The notes below the pieces were generated by a model. It searched no databases. It was not told the DNA's origin and worked only from the letters and a program-made list of their open reading frames with translations. Below, in pieces: positions 1-9,621 of a stretch of 64,000 nucleotides of DNA (within the stretch, counting starts at the first letter, position 1; every line of letters starts with the position of its first letter). Origin of the DNA: Candidatus Enterococcus courvalinii (GTDB taxonomy: Bacteria; Bacillota; Bacilli; Lactobacillales; Enterococcaceae); NCBI RefSeq assembly GCF_017315945.1, contig NZ_JAFLWI010000002.1, forward strand, positions 186,001-250,000. The letters run 5' to 3'. The translations under genes were made by a program, and so were the position numbers.

Positions 1-981
1 TTTCAGCTTCCAGATGAAAGTCCAAATTATGGCTGGGCATTTGATGGTGTACCAGAAGAAAACAGTGTAATCTTTCAATTAGAAAATGCACAATATGAAA
101 TGCCAGCAATCAATCTCGTTCGAAATTACCCAAGTCAATTGTTAGGCGAACGGGTGTATGCTTTGTTTGGCACCGAATTTCCAATCCGATTTGACTACCT
201 TGATACAATGGAGGGTGGAAATTTAAGCTTGCAAGTCCATCCTAAGGTTGAATACATTCAAGAAAAATTTGGAATGGTTTATACACAAAATGAAAGTTAT
301 TATATTTTGGAGGCAAAGGAAGATGCTTCAATCTATCTTGGGCTAAAAAATAATACTGACATAGATGAGCTGTTTAACGAACTAGAAAAGGCAAGCAAAG
401 ATAGCGATTATGTATTTGATGATAGCAAGTATATCAATCATTTTCCTGTTCAAAAACACGATCATTTTTCGATTCCTGCGGGAACAATCCATTGTGGTGG
501 TACAAACGCGGTTGTACTTGAAATCAGTGCTACTCCGTATATCTTCACATTCAAACTTTGGGACTGGGGTCGTTTAGGATTAGACGGTAAACCTCGACCA
601 ATCCATTTGGAACACGGACGAAAAAATGTCGATCGCCGATTTGATGAGGATTATGTTAGGGCGAATCTTTTTTCACCAAACGAGGTTCTTTCAAATGATG
701 ACCACTCGCTTATTGAAAAAACTGGGCTATGTGATTTAGAGTTTATCGAGACTCGACGACATACATTTACAGGTGAAATAAAAGTAGAAGCACATGATTC
801 GGTAAATATGCTTTGTTTGGTTGAAGGGGAGTTCATTGATTTAGTCAGTGATGATGGTGAATTCGCACCGATCACTATTCATTACGGTGAAACCTTTATC
901 ATTCCAGAGAATTGCCAGAACATATCCTTCAAAAGTAACGGGAAAAATCCTTCAGTAGTAATTCAAGCTTTTATCAAATAA
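1..981 (+). CDS. manA: Mannose-6-phosphate isomerase, class I (5' end missing)
   Basis: The frame is open from the first base, so the gene begins upstream. About 326 residues are visible. The protein interconverts mannose-6-phosphate and fructose-6-phosphate in the cytoplasm. The cupin metal site is seen in LSLQVHPK (Q and H ligands), then an acidic ligand in SYYILEAKED and the later histidine in IPAGTIHCGG. The first internal ATG, at position 100, lies inside the fold and is not the start. The sequence upstream of the metal site suggests the longer (over 500 residue) Firmicute form rather than the ~320-residue one; this is inference because the N-terminus is not visible. A terminator follows directly. 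Confidence 0.85.
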   Translation, partial: FQLPDESPNYGWAFDGVPEENSVIFQLENAQYEMPAINLVRNYPSQLLGERVYALFGTEFPIRFDYLDTMEGGNLSLQVHPKVEYIQEKFGMVYTQNESYYILEAKEDASIYLGLKNNTDIDELFNELEKASKDSDYVFDDSKYINHFPVQKHDHFSIPAGTIHCGGTNAVVLEISATPYIFTFKLWDWGRLGLDGKPRPIHLEHGRKNVDRRFDEDYVRANLFSPNEVLSNDDHSLIEKTGLCDLEFIETRRHTFTGEIKVEAHDSVNMLCLVEGEFIDLVSDDGEFAPITIHYGETFIIPENCQNISFKSNGKNPSVVIQAFIK

Positions 982-983
982 GA

Positions 984-1018
984 GAAGAGCCTATTGCAAA
1001 TGCGGTAGGCTCTTTTAT
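984..1018 (+). terminator. Rho-independent terminator after manA
   Basis: AGAGCCTA and TAGGCTCT arms enclose a loop of about 12 nt and are followed by TTTT. It starts 3 bp after the stop codon and separates manA from the sucrose locus. Confidence 0.85.
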
Positions 1019-1163
1019 TATGTACTCTGTGCAAAAAAATAGTATAGGATGAAAACGACTTACCACTTTGCATGGAAGGTTGTGGACAGATGATAATCTA
1101 ACTGATTTGATTGGTCATTCTTGTGGTATCATAAAGAAAAACAAACATTCATAAGGAGAAATA

Positions 1164-2147
1164 ATGGTTACTATTAAACAGATTGCTAAAGAATCCGGAG
1201 TCTCGAAGAGTACGGTTTCTCGTTATTTGAATAAAGGATACGTTAGTGAAGCAACGGCAGAAAAAATCGAAAAAATCATCAGCAAATATAATTATTCGCC
1301 TAATGAGTTTGCTCGTAATCTAAAGAGCCAAAAAAGTAATTTTATCGGAGTGATTTCTCCACGGTTAACTTCACCATCGATTATGGCCATTTTGAATGGA
1401 ATTGATGAAGTTGCACGAAAAAATGGGTTTCAAATGCTGATTTCTAATACTGAATTGGAAATCAAACGCGAGATTGAGAACATCTACAGTTTAGTGCAAA
1501 ACAAAGTAGCTGGTATTATTTTATTGGCAACGGAAATTACTAAAGAGCATATCAAAGTAGCAAATTCAATCGATGTGCCAATCCTGTTTGTCGGGCAGTC
1601 GAATGAAGCGGTCTATTCCGTAGATCATGATAATTATCAAGCAGGTGTGAATCTTGCGCAAGCCTTGCTGGAGTATGGGCATAAAGAAGTGCTTTATATT
1701 GGTGTGCCAGAAAATGATTTATCAGTCGGAATCAATCGGAAACAGGGAGTTGTGACAGCTTTTCTTGATAAAGGAATCACGCCACAGATTGTTTCTTCAA
1801 CTTTTTATCCAGAAGATAATTATCAGTTGGGATTAGAGTTGCTACCCCAAAGTAAGGCTAGTTTGATTATCTGTGCGACAGATAGTATGGCGATGGGTGT
1901 AATTAAAGCCGCAAACCAATTGAATATTGCCATTGGTACTGAACTTTCGATCGCTGGATTTGGTGGTTATTCTTTTGGTGAATATCTCTATCCACCGTTA
2001 ACGACAGTGGACTTTCACCATCAATTTGTCGGTGAGAAGGCAGCGCACCTAATGACCGAACTTTTACAAGGAAATGAGATTGATCGACAAACAATCGTTG
2101 ATACGACAATGATTCTCAGAAATAGTGTATGTGCTGTTAAAAAATAG
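1164..2147 (+). CDS. scrR: LacI-family repressor of the sucrose operon (ScrR-like)
   Basis: A 327-residue LacI/GalR repressor. An N-terminal helix-turn-helix (IKQIAKESGVSKSTVSRYLN, residues 3-22) and hinge helix precede a periplasmic-binding-protein-like effector domain. The start has a good ribosome-binding site (aaggag, 7 nt upstream). It lies directly upstream of the sucrose PTS and hydrolase genes, and two identical GGAACGGTTCC palindromes sit between it and scrA. That is the arrangement expected for a repressor that releases DNA when sucrose-6-phosphate or fructose is present. The effector is inferred from context. Confidence 0.85.
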   Translation: MVTIKQIAKESGVSKSTVSRYLNKGYVSEATAEKIEKIISKYNYSPNEFARNLKSQKSNFIGVISPRLTSPSIMAILNGIDEVARKNGFQMLISNTELEIKREIENIYSLVQNKVAGIILLATEITKEHIKVANSIDVPILFVGQSNEAVYSVDHDNYQAGVNLAQALLEYGHKEVLYIGVPENDLSVGINRKQGVVTAFLDKGITPQIVSSTFYPEDNYQLGLELLPQSKASLIICATDSMAMGVIKAANQLNIAIGTELSIAGFGGYSFGEYLYPPLTTVDFHHQFVGEKAAHLMTELLQGNEIDRQTIVDTTMILRNSVCAVKK

Positions 2148-2176
2148 TTGACAGCGCATACATTTGCGTGTTACGC
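2148..2176 (+). promoter_or_regulatory. scrA: Candidate scrA promoter
   Basis: A perfect TTGACA (2148-2153), overlapping the scrR stop codon, is followed after 17 nt by TTACGC, a weak -10. Operator 1 lies about 17 bp downstream, where it would block initiation or early elongation. Confidence 0.5.
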
Positions 2177-2192
2177 TGTTTTTGTTAATGAG

Positions 2193-2203
2193 GGAACGGT
2201 TCC
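2193..2203. promoter_or_regulatory. ScrR operator O1
   Basis: The perfect palindrome GGAACGGTTCC. It is repeated identically at 2249-2259, 56 bp further on, which is between 5 and 6 helical turns. The central CG pair is typical of LacI/GalR operators. Confidence 0.8.
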
Positions 2204-2248
2204 GCAAAGAGTTGAGACTTTATTCCATTATTTTTTTAAGTAAAAACG

Positions 2249-2259
2249 GGAACGGTTCC
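2249..2259. promoter_or_regulatory. ScrR operator O2
   Basis: Second copy of GGAACGGTTCC, ending 8 bp before the scrA ribosome-binding site (aggagg). Two copies in one leader allow cooperative or looped repression. Confidence 0.8.
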
Positions 2260-2282
2260 ATAGAAAGAGGAGGACGAACAAA

Positions 2283-3686
2283 ATGGAAAACCGAGAAATT
2301 GCAACAGAAGTGATTAATGCCGTTGGTGGTGCAGAAAACATTCAAAGCGTTGCGCATTGCGCGACTCGACTACGATTGATGGTCAACGATGAAAGTAAAA
2401 TCAATAAAAAAAAGGTAGAAGATATTCCCAAAGTCAAAGGCGCATTTTTTAACTCTGGACAATATCAGATTATTTTTGGAACGGGGACTGTTAATAAAAT
2501 TTATGACGAAGTTGTTGGCTTAGGTGCCAACGAGGTTTCCACAACTGAAATGAAATCAGAGGCAGCTAAAAATGCGAATCCTTTTCAACGAATGGTGCGT
2601 ACGTTTGGGGATGTCTTCGTACCGATTATTCCTGTCTTAGTTGCAACGGGTCTGTTTATGGGACTCCGCGGATTGATTACTCAGCCTCAAATTTTACAAC
2701 TGTTTGGTATGACACCTGATGCAATCAATTCGGACTTTCTTTTATACACGCAAGTTTTAACTGATACAGCGTTTGCCTTTCTCCCAGCTTTAGTTGCTTG
2801 GTCAACATTTAAAGTTTTTGGTGGCAGTCCAATTATTGGGATCGTTTTAGGATTAATGTTAGTGAATCCTGCTTTGCCAAATGCTTATGCAGTAGCTTCT
2901 GGAGATGCTACACCAATTATGTTGCTGAATTTTATTCCGATTGTGGGCTATCAAGGAACTGTTTTACCAGCGTTTATTGCCGGTATCTTGGGCTCTAAAT
3001 TGGAAAAAAGATTGCATAAATCAGTACCAGATACGTTCGATTTATTAGTTACACCTTTTGTTACATTGTTAGTCATGAGTTTATTATCCTTGATGGTGAT
3101 TGGACCAATTTTCCATTCCTTTGAAACAGTGGTCTTGAATGGAACAGAATTTGTTTTGGCTTTACCATTTGGTTTAGCTGGTTTGATTATTGGCTTTTTG
3201 AATCAATTAGTCGTTGTGACTGGTGTACATCATATTTTTAATTTCTTAGAAGTTCAACTATTGGCAAATACTGGTGTGAACCCATTTAATGCAATTATTA
3301 CTTGTTCCATTGCAGCACAAGGAGGCGCAACTTTAGCTGTTGGTTTTAAAACGAAATCGAAAAAATTAAAGGCATTATGTTTTCCATCTGCCTTATCCGC
3401 TTTCTTAGGCATAACAGAACCTGCAATCTTCGGGGTAAACTTACGTTATGTAAAACCATTTATCATGGGGTTGATTGGTGGCGCTGTGGGTGGCTTTGCA
3501 GCTAGTTTGCTGCAATTAGCTGGTACTGGAATGGCAATTACAGTTATTCCTGGAACGTTGCTTTATTTAAACGGTCAATTATTACCTTATTTATTTGTAA
3601 ATATCTTAGCAATCAGTGTAGCTTTTGTCTTGACGTACTTGTTTGGCTACCAAGAAAAAATGGAAGAAGAGCTAGAACAAGCATAG
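2283..3686 (+). CDS. scrA: Sucrose-type PTS transporter, EIIBC
   Basis: A 467-residue glucose-family EIIBC. The EIIB domain (about residues 1-90) carries the phosphorylated cysteine in AHCATRLRL. A linker follows, then an EIIC domain of about ten membrane segments with the ITEPAIFGVNLR signature near residue 385. There is no EIIA domain, so phosphate must come from an EIIA encoded elsewhere. The start is preceded by agaggagg. It sits 32 bp upstream of scrB and behind two repressor palindromes, which supports sucrose; a trehalose-type EIIBC would look similar, but the neighbouring GH32 gene decides. Confidence 0.88.
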   Translation: MENREIATEVINAVGGAENIQSVAHCATRLRLMVNDESKINKKKVEDIPKVKGAFFNSGQYQIIFGTGTVNKIYDEVVGLGANEVSTTEMKSEAAKNANPFQRMVRTFGDVFVPIIPVLVATGLFMGLRGLITQPQILQLFGMTPDAINSDFLLYTQVLTDTAFAFLPALVAWSTFKVFGGSPIIGIVLGLMLVNPALPNAYAVASGDATPIMLLNFIPIVGYQGTVLPAFIAGILGSKLEKRLHKSVPDTFDLLVTPFVTLLVMSLLSLMVIGPIFHSFETVVLNGTEFVLALPFGLAGLIIGFLNQLVVVTGVHHIFNFLEVQLLANTGVNPFNAIITCSIAAQGGATLAVGFKTKSKKLKALCFPSALSAFLGITEPAIFGVNLRYVKPFIMGLIGGAVGGFAASLLQLAGTGMAITVIPGTLLYLNGQLLPYLFVNILAISVAFVLTYLFGYQEKMEEELEQA

Positions 3687-3718
3687 ACAATTGGCTCTAG
3701 TAAGGAAATGAATGATAA

Positions 3719-5104
3719 ATGTTAGATGGTAAAGTAAAAGACAGTCGTTATCCGTTGAGTTTCCATTGCACACCAGAAGAAGGGTTACTAAATGATCCAA
3801 ACGGATTAATTGAGTATCAAGGAGTGTATCATCTCTTTTATCAATGGAATTCTAAAGACTGCTCACATGATTATAAATCTTGGGGACATGTTGTTTCTCC
3901 GGACATGGTTCACTGGGAACGTTTGCCAGCAGCATTGATTCCGAGCGAGTCTTATGACAAGGACGGAATTTATTCCGGATCAGCGATTGAAAAAGATGGC
4001 AAATTATACTTGTTCTATACTGGCAACGTGATTAATCCTGATGGAAGCCGAAGTAGTTTTCAATGTTGGGCAGTTTCAGAAAGCGGTGTGGAGTTTAAGA
4101 AATTAGGCCCGCTTTTTGAACATCCTCAAGGGTATACGCGTCATGTGCGTGATCCAAAAGTCTGGTTTGATAACAAAACACATCAATGGCGATTAGTGCT
4201 TGGCGCTCAAACGTTAGCAGAGCAAGGAACAATCCTTTGTTACTCATCAAATGACTTTAAAAAATGGCAGTTTGATGGGGAACTTTTTGATCCAGATGAA
4301 ATGGATAAGATCTCTCAGCGAGGCTACATGTGGGAATGCCCTGATCTTTTTCAGGTGGATGGTCAAGAACTCTTGCTTTATTCGCCACAAGGATTAACCG
4401 TGGAGCGAGAACAGTATCAAAATATTCATCAAACGATCTATCTGCCATTGACGAAAGAATGGCAGATAGTACCAGAAAATGGATTGATAGAAATGGATTG
4501 GGGATTTGAATTTTATGCACCCCAAACGTTTGAAACGGCTGATGGTCGACGCGTACTCTATGGTTGGATGGGCGTAATGCCACCTGAAAAGGAACAATCG
4601 CAACCAACAGTTGCAGAAAGGTGGGTACATTGTTTAACGATTCCTCGCGAAGTAAACTTCCATGAAGGTCGGCTTTATCAAAGACCCGTCCGAGAATTAC
4701 AACAGTTGCGTGGCGAAGAGTCTTCTTTTGAGTTGATGAGAGACTGGGAATCTCCCTTGGCAGAATTTGGTTCAGAAGTATGTTTAATATTTGATTCTCC
4801 AGCCAAAGAATTTCAATTTGAAGTCACAACAGGTTTCTTGTTAAAGTTTGATGTTCAGACAGCGATGCTCGTATTGAGTCGAACGAATTGGGAAGACGGC
4901 GAAGAAGAATTTCGTCGCTACCAGTTAAATGAACCATTGAAAGAAATTCAGCTGATGATTGATGGATCAGCCGTAGAAATTTTTGTGAACCATGGAGTAG
5001 CAGTAGCTTCCGCCCGGTTTTTCGCATCTGAGAAACCACGGCTCAAATATACTGGAAAGAATCAAGGGCATGGCGTGCACTTCAGCTTGCTTGATTGTCG
5101 TTAA
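3719..5104 (+). CDS. scrB: Sucrose-6-phosphate hydrolase (GH32)
   Basis: A 461-residue GH32 enzyme that cleaves imported sucrose-6-phosphate to glucose-6-phosphate and fructose. The three GH32 acidic motifs are present: LLNDPNG near residue 25 (nucleophile), RDPK near residue 142 (transition-state Asp) and WECPDLF near residue 205 (acid/base). A C-terminal beta-sandwich follows. There is no signal peptide, as expected for the intracellular PTS-linked form. It is the last gene of the scr operon, and a strong terminator follows within 10 bp. Confidence 0.92.
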   Translation: MLDGKVKDSRYPLSFHCTPEEGLLNDPNGLIEYQGVYHLFYQWNSKDCSHDYKSWGHVVSPDMVHWERLPAALIPSESYDKDGIYSGSAIEKDGKLYLFYTGNVINPDGSRSSFQCWAVSESGVEFKKLGPLFEHPQGYTRHVRDPKVWFDNKTHQWRLVLGAQTLAEQGTILCYSSNDFKKWQFDGELFDPDEMDKISQRGYMWECPDLFQVDGQELLLYSPQGLTVEREQYQNIHQTIYLPLTKEWQIVPENGLIEMDWGFEFYAPQTFETADGRRVLYGWMGVMPPEKEQSQPTVAERWVHCLTIPREVNFHEGRLYQRPVRELQQLRGEESSFELMRDWESPLAEFGSEVCLIFDSPAKEFQFEVTTGFLLKFDVQTAMLVLSRTNWEDGEEEFRRYQLNEPLKEIQLMIDGSAVEIFVNHGVAVASARFFASEKPRLKYTGKNQGHGVHFSLLDCR

Positions 5105-5110
5105 AAGAAA

Positions 5111-5137
5111 AACCACCAATTTTTTGGTGGTTTTTTG
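5111..5137 (+). terminator. Terminator of the scr operon
   Basis: AACCACCAA and TTGGTGGTT arms with a short T-rich loop and a run of T. Confidence 0.88.
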
Positions 5138-5631
5138 TGTGAATTTAAGGAGTTGTTTGAGCTATAGTAATTGAAAGGAAAACAAGTTAAACATGCTACA
5201 CGTTGTAAATAACTTCAAGTAAGTTGGAATTTTAGCACGAGTGGTAATCATTATTGGCTTTTTGTTCGTATGATTGAACTTAAATCACTTGGATATTTTT
5301 TGTACATAACTTGATAGGGTGATTGTTAAAAATGAGTGACTATTATTTAGAAAAAAATTATTTTCATGGAAGGAAATTGTTCCTTATGCTTTGTACTATG
5401 TGTGAAATCAAAAATGTTAAGGATGAAACATGTTGAATTTTGGGGAGCTCTTTTACGTGAAACTTTATATTTTGAGAAAGTGAGTGCAATGAATGGAAAA
5501 AAGAAATAGTTTCATCATGTATATTCATCAAAAAATACTTGATTTCGTTTTTTTATAAGAGAAAATAGGGCGAGGTAGTTAAGTGTATGCTAACAGTGTT
5601 TTTGGAAAGTACTAGCGTAGGTGGTGGAGAA
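5138..5631. other. Gene-free interval before the sigma factor gene
   Basis: About 490 bp of AT-rich sequence with no open frame longer than about 35 codons that has a ribosome-binding site. It presumably carries the sigma factor promoter, but I see no unambiguous -35/-10 pair and no repeat. Confidence 0.4.
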
Positions 5632-6201
5632 ATGGAAGATATCGAAAATGAACTTTTTTATCAGCGATTAAAAAAACGTGATGATGATGCATTCGACTAT
5701 CTAATTACAGCTTATAGTAAATTATTGTGGGCGGTGGGGAGTCGTAGTGGCGTTCATAATAACATGGATTTGGAAGAAGTAGTCAGTGATGTTTTCTTGC
5801 GATTTTGGCAACATCCTGAAAAATTTAATCCAGAAAAAGGTAGTTTGAAAACGTATTTGTGCATTATGACAAAGAGTATGACCAGAAATAAATGGCAAAA
5901 AGTCCAAAAATTTAAACAAGAACCATTGACGGAAATAAACGAAGATGCGCAACAACTGATTAGTGACGAACTTGATGAGAAAGAAGCATGGCAAGAGCTT
6001 TATAACTTGATTTTGACGTTTGACGAGCCAACACGTCAACTATTGTTTTGGCGAATCTTTTGCGATTTATCTCCTCTGGAAATCGCTGAGCGCACAAAAC
6101 TCACAAGTAAAGAAATTGATAATTATTTGTATCGTGGGCGTAAAAAACTCCGTCATTTAGTGAATGAAAATTCTTTTTTTAGAGAGGTGGAAAATAGATG
6201 A
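5632..6201 (+). CDS. ECF-type sigma-70 family RNA polymerase sigma factor
   Basis: About 189 residues from the ATG at 5632, which follows ggtggtggag. An in-frame ATG at 5587 would add 15 residues, but ECF proteins usually begin close to this MEDIENELF start. Region 2 (DAFDYLITAYSKLLW through DLEEVVSDVFLRFWQ, residues 15-65) and region 4 (LSPLEIAERTKLTSKEIDNYLYRGRKKLR, near the C-terminus) are both clear. It directs RNA polymerase to a small regulon, often for envelope stress. It overlaps the next gene by 4 bp, the usual arrangement with a cognate anti-sigma factor. The regulon and signal are not visible. Confidence 0.85.
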   Translation: MEDIENELFYQRLKKRDDDAFDYLITAYSKLLWAVGSRSGVHNNMDLEEVVSDVFLRFWQHPEKFNPEKGSLKTYLCIMTKSMTRNKWQKVQKFKQEPLTEINEDAQQLISDELDEKEAWQELYNLILTFDEPTRQLLFWRIFCDLSPLEIAERTKLTSKEIDNYLYRGRKKLRHLVNENSFFREVENR

Positions 6202-7589
6202 AGAAAGATCCTTTAGAATATTTAACTGAAGAACAGTTAGATGAATTACTGAAATGTACTGATCAACCCTTTCACGAAAAAAATAAAAAAGAAATTAAGA
6301 ATAAATTTACAATAAAAAAGAATATTCTTAAAAAGAAAAGACACAAAAAAAGACGCTGGATAATTGGTGGATCAACCGCAGCATTAGGGTTACTATTAGT
6401 GGGATTTACTTTTCGAGATGATTTGTCGTTAGCTTATAAAAAACGGTTTGGCACAGATACAGAAATCTTGTTGTTAAATTCGGATAAGTTAAGTCAAGAA
6501 GTGACGGATCAAGGATTACGTCTAAAAGCTGTTGCCTCTTTTAAAGATGGCAATAATCAATATTTGGTTAGCCAACTAACTGATTTAACTGGTGATCGGT
6601 TAGCAAAAGATACAGTCATCGAGCATTGGGAAATGTTTAGCGGTGGGAATACCCAAGTGGTCAATTATGACGAAGGAACGAAAACTGCTACATTAGTTAC
6701 CAGCGCAATTGGTGCAGATGCTACGCCAATTTCCGGGTTTCAACTCCGTTCTTTTGCAAGTCAAGAAAAAAACTTTATAAAAACTTTTACTCCAAAATGG
6801 GAAGAAATAGTAAAACCAGCTAAATCTTGGATAGACTTAACAAAACAAGAAAGCCAAGGTGGTGGATTTGATGAAAAAGGAGCCAAAAAACTAGGCATTA
6901 CTTGGGACGAGATAATCAAGGAAGGATTAAAACCATTGGAGGTCAATGAAAAATTAGATCAAAATTTTACGATTTCCAACATCGCTTACAAAGATAATTT
7001 ATTACATGTCCAACTAAAAATACCTAATGAACCTAAGCTGGCAGCTATTTTTCCAAGTTTAGCTGTTGGTGAAAAAGAAATAGAGCCGATAGTAGATTTT
7101 AGTGTTGATGAAGGAACGCATAATAATCAAACAGGTAGATCTGATTACCAAGAATATGTTTTTGCTATTTCAGAAGCAGATTTAATGCAAGCAAAACTTC
7201 TTTTAAACGGCTGGAATTGGGGTGTCTACCAAGAAGGTAATTGGCTGATACAATTGAAAGAGGCAAAGGAATTACCAATCACTAACTTGCCTGATCAAGA
7301 AATTGATGGAGCAACTGATAAAGTATTCTTAGAAAATATTACTTTATCACCGCTGGCACTAGACTTTGATTATACGGGAAATTTAGTTAACGTTCCGATT
7401 AAGTTGACTTATAAAGATGGGACAACTTTTAGGTTAGATGAAGACATTAGTCATTTTCAGGAAGGAAAAAAAGAGCACTATCGTTATGAATTTGGATTAA
7501 AAGATAACAAAGAAATCCAATCAATTAAAATTGGAGCGAGTGAACTAAATTTAGAATCCAAGAAAACAACAACTTCTGAAGAGGATTGA
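6198..7589 (+). CDS. Membrane-anchored DUF4179-type anti-sigma/sensor protein
   Basis: 463 residues. A short basic cytoplasmic N-terminus (about residues 1-53, rich in Lys) is followed by one transmembrane helix (WIIGGSTAALGLLLVGF, near 54-70) and a large extracytoplasmic domain with the layout of DUF4179 proteins. These sit beside ECF sigma genes in Firmicutes and are thought to act as anti-sigma or signal-sensing partners. The ATGA overlap with the sigma gene supports translational coupling. There is no zinc-binding HxxxCxxC anti-sigma motif, so the sequestering mode is not the ZAS type. Function is inferred from family and position. Confidence 0.7.
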   Translation: MKKDPLEYLTEEQLDELLKCTDQPFHEKNKKEIKNKFTIKKNILKKKRHKKRRWIIGGSTAALGLLLVGFTFRDDLSLAYKKRFGTDTEILLLNSDKLSQEVTDQGLRLKAVASFKDGNNQYLVSQLTDLTGDRLAKDTVIEHWEMFSGGNTQVVNYDEGTKTATLVTSAIGADATPISGFQLRSFASQEKNFIKTFTPKWEEIVKPAKSWIDLTKQESQGGGFDEKGAKKLGITWDEIIKEGLKPLEVNEKLDQNFTISNIAYKDNLLHVQLKIPNEPKLAAIFPSLAVGEKEIEPIVDFSVDEGTHNNQTGRSDYQEYVFAISEADLMQAKLLLNGWNWGVYQEGNWLIQLKEAKELPITNLPDQEIDGATDKVFLENITLSPLALDFDYTGNLVNVPIKLTYKDGTTFRLDEDISHFQEGKKEHYRYEFGLKDNKEIQSIKIGASELNLESKKTTTSEED

Positions 7590-7712
7590 AAGAAAAGTTG
7601 ATGTGACAAAAGTGCTAATCAGCGAACGGCTAATTGGTACTCGTATCAATTGTTCCTTAAACAACTCAGCCAGCTCAAGATAACCACTAAAAAATTTTTT
7701 TAAAATAAACAG

Positions 7713-7756
7713 GTGCTTTCAAATTTCTAGTTTTCGGAAATTGAAGGCACTTTTTT
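7713..7756 (+). terminator. Terminator after the sigma/anti-sigma operon
   Basis: Fifteen-nt arms beginning GTGCTTTCAA and ending TTGAAGGCAC, then six T. Confidence 0.85.
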
Positions 7757-8028
7757 ATGTATGTTACAGCTTTTTTGTGTTCAGAAAGAAGTTGTTGAAA
7801 AAGATAAGAATGAACAGTTTCAGCCTTATCTACAAAGAATACAGCTAGTAGAGTTCCGTTTTGTTTTGATTATAAAAAGTTCTTTTCTTTTTGAACAGGA
7901 ACACGTAAGCTAGCCTTGTGAAATTTTTTTCATGTTGAACTGTGTACTGAAAACTGTTCCAGAAATCGCTTAATTGTGCAGACAAGATGTTACTATCCTT
8001 CGTGTAAGAAAAATATTGGAGGTAAATC

Positions 8029-8727
8029 ATGAAAAAGAAAATTCAGTCTTATTTTTCACTATTAGGAAAATCGTTCCTAATGGCGGTAGCAGTTATGTCT
8101 TTCTTTGCTTTATTGCTATCAATTGGTGCGGTTTTGAAAAATCCATATTTTGTTGAGGCGATGCCTTTTTTGGGTAATCGAGCCACCCAATTTGTTGCAG
8201 AAGTTCTCAATGAGTCGGGTTTGATTGTTATTCGCTTTATGCCACTAGTTTTTGCAGTCTCAATTGCAATTGGCTTATCACCTAAAGGAGATAAAGAGTT
8301 AGCTGCTTTTTCCGCTCTTATTGGTTATTTCTTTATGATCAGCTTCTCGGCATTGACTTTAAAATTTTTTGGTCTAGCACTAGAACCAGATGTTTTGGTA
8401 GGAGATAATCACATCCTGAGTGTTGGACAAACCTTAGAGATGCGCAAAGCGATGCAGACGATGGTTTTAGGTTTGCAAACAATTGATACAGGTGTGTTAG
8501 GTGGGATCATTGTTGGGATGTCAGCATCTGCTATTACAAAACGGTTTAAAAATCAAAAACTACCAATGATTTTTAGTTTTTATCAAGGAAAGCATTTTCC
8601 ACCGATTATGACGGGTCTTGTTTTTATGTTCGTTGGTATTTTAGTGACATTTGTTTGGCCAGTTTTGGGAAATAGTATTTACGCAACAGCCGGATTCGTT
8701 GTTTCAGGTACGGGTGTTATTGGTTAA
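8029..8727 (+). pseudogene. Truncated PTS EIIC (glucose/maltose family), N-terminal half only
   Basis: 232 residues with about six hydrophobic segments resembling the first half of a glucose-superfamily EIIC. Full EIIC domains run about 350-400 residues and continue through a GLHH-type loop and a conserved ITEP motif; both are absent here. The frame ends abruptly at GFVVSGTGVIG, and no second half follows in any frame. There is no EIIB or EIIA domain. A good ribosome-binding site (ttggagg) precedes the ATG, so it may still be translated, but transport is unlikely. It is called a remnant because of its length against the family. Confidence 0.7.
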
Positions 8728-8882
8728 ATGAGTCTTCTGGGGATGCATGTTAAACGTGTGCTTACTTAAATAAATGATAAACTTTTGGTAGTAACAGGCA
8801 TATCCTGAACGTTTTCTTGTTGCTAAATTGTATTCCGTGCTACAATTTCTTTAGTAATTTTTTGATAAAGGGGTCATGAAAG

Positions 8883-9584
8883 ATGTTTGGGAAAAAGAAT
8901 AAGCAAAAAGAGAAGCAGCTTGAAATACCGAATGAAAAGAAAGTGAATGAAGGAATTAAGTTGAATACACAAGAAGAACAAGAAGAATTTCAGTCATTCT
9001 TTACTGACGTGTTGAAACAATTTCCAAGTAAAACCTCTGCGACCATTATGAAATCTTTTGACAATACGAAGGATAAAGCGTTACAGTTGACGGCTGCTAG
9101 TCGGAGTCGTTTCGATAGCGTTTTTGATGAATTTCTAGCAGATGTAGATCAAGAAACTCGTAAAAAATGTCATACAACGATTCATGTGGCATCCTTAACA
9201 GCTGCAATCATTGGTTTATCGCCAATTCCGTTTTCCGATGCGTTTTTATTAGTTCCAGTACAGTTGACGATGATGGCACGTTTACATAAAATATTTGGAC
9301 AATCTTGGTCGGAAAGTTTGGGTAAAAGTTTGACTAAAGAACTGGTAGTTGTCAGCTTTGGTCGTAGCGCAGTAGGCAATATCTTAAAATTTATTCCAGT
9401 AGTTGGAACAATTAGTGGTGGAGCGGTCAATGCGGTGGTTGCGATGGCAATTACGGAATCTCTTGGGTGGGTGACGGTCAAAATGCTGAATGATGGGGAA
9501 GATATTTTTGATCAAGTGATGTCATTTAAAGGCCAATTTGATACTTTGTTCAAGGCGATTCAAGGAGTTAGTAAGAAAAAATAG
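8883..9584 (+). CDS. DUF697-like membrane-associated protein
   Basis: 233 residues. A charged, Lys/Glu-rich N-terminus (residues 1-40) is followed by a helical region and two or three hydrophobic segments (TAAIIGLSPIPFSDAFLLVPV near 105-125, and glycine-rich segments near 165-195). The IPFSDAFLLVP pattern is typical of DUF697 proteins, which sit in or on the membrane and often accompany small GTPases; no GTPase domain is fused here. The gene is preceded by aaaggggtcatg and stands alone between a gene remnant and a terminator. Its role is unknown. Confidence 0.6.
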   Translation: MFGKKNKQKEKQLEIPNEKKVNEGIKLNTQEEQEEFQSFFTDVLKQFPSKTSATIMKSFDNTKDKALQLTAASRSRFDSVFDEFLADVDQETRKKCHTTIHVASLTAAIIGLSPIPFSDAFLLVPVQLTMMARLHKIFGQSWSESLGKSLTKELVVVSFGRSAVGNILKFIPVVGTISGGAVNAVVAMAITESLGWVTVKMLNDGEDIFDQVMSFKGQFDTLFKAIQGVSKKK

Positions 9585-9586
9585 CC

Positions 9587-9621
9587 AAAAGTTGACTATG
9601 TGACAGGTAGTCAACTTTTTT
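9587..9621 (+). terminator. Terminator after the DUF697 gene
   Basis: AAAAGTTGACTA and TAGTCAACTTTT arms with a short loop and T run. Confidence 0.88.
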
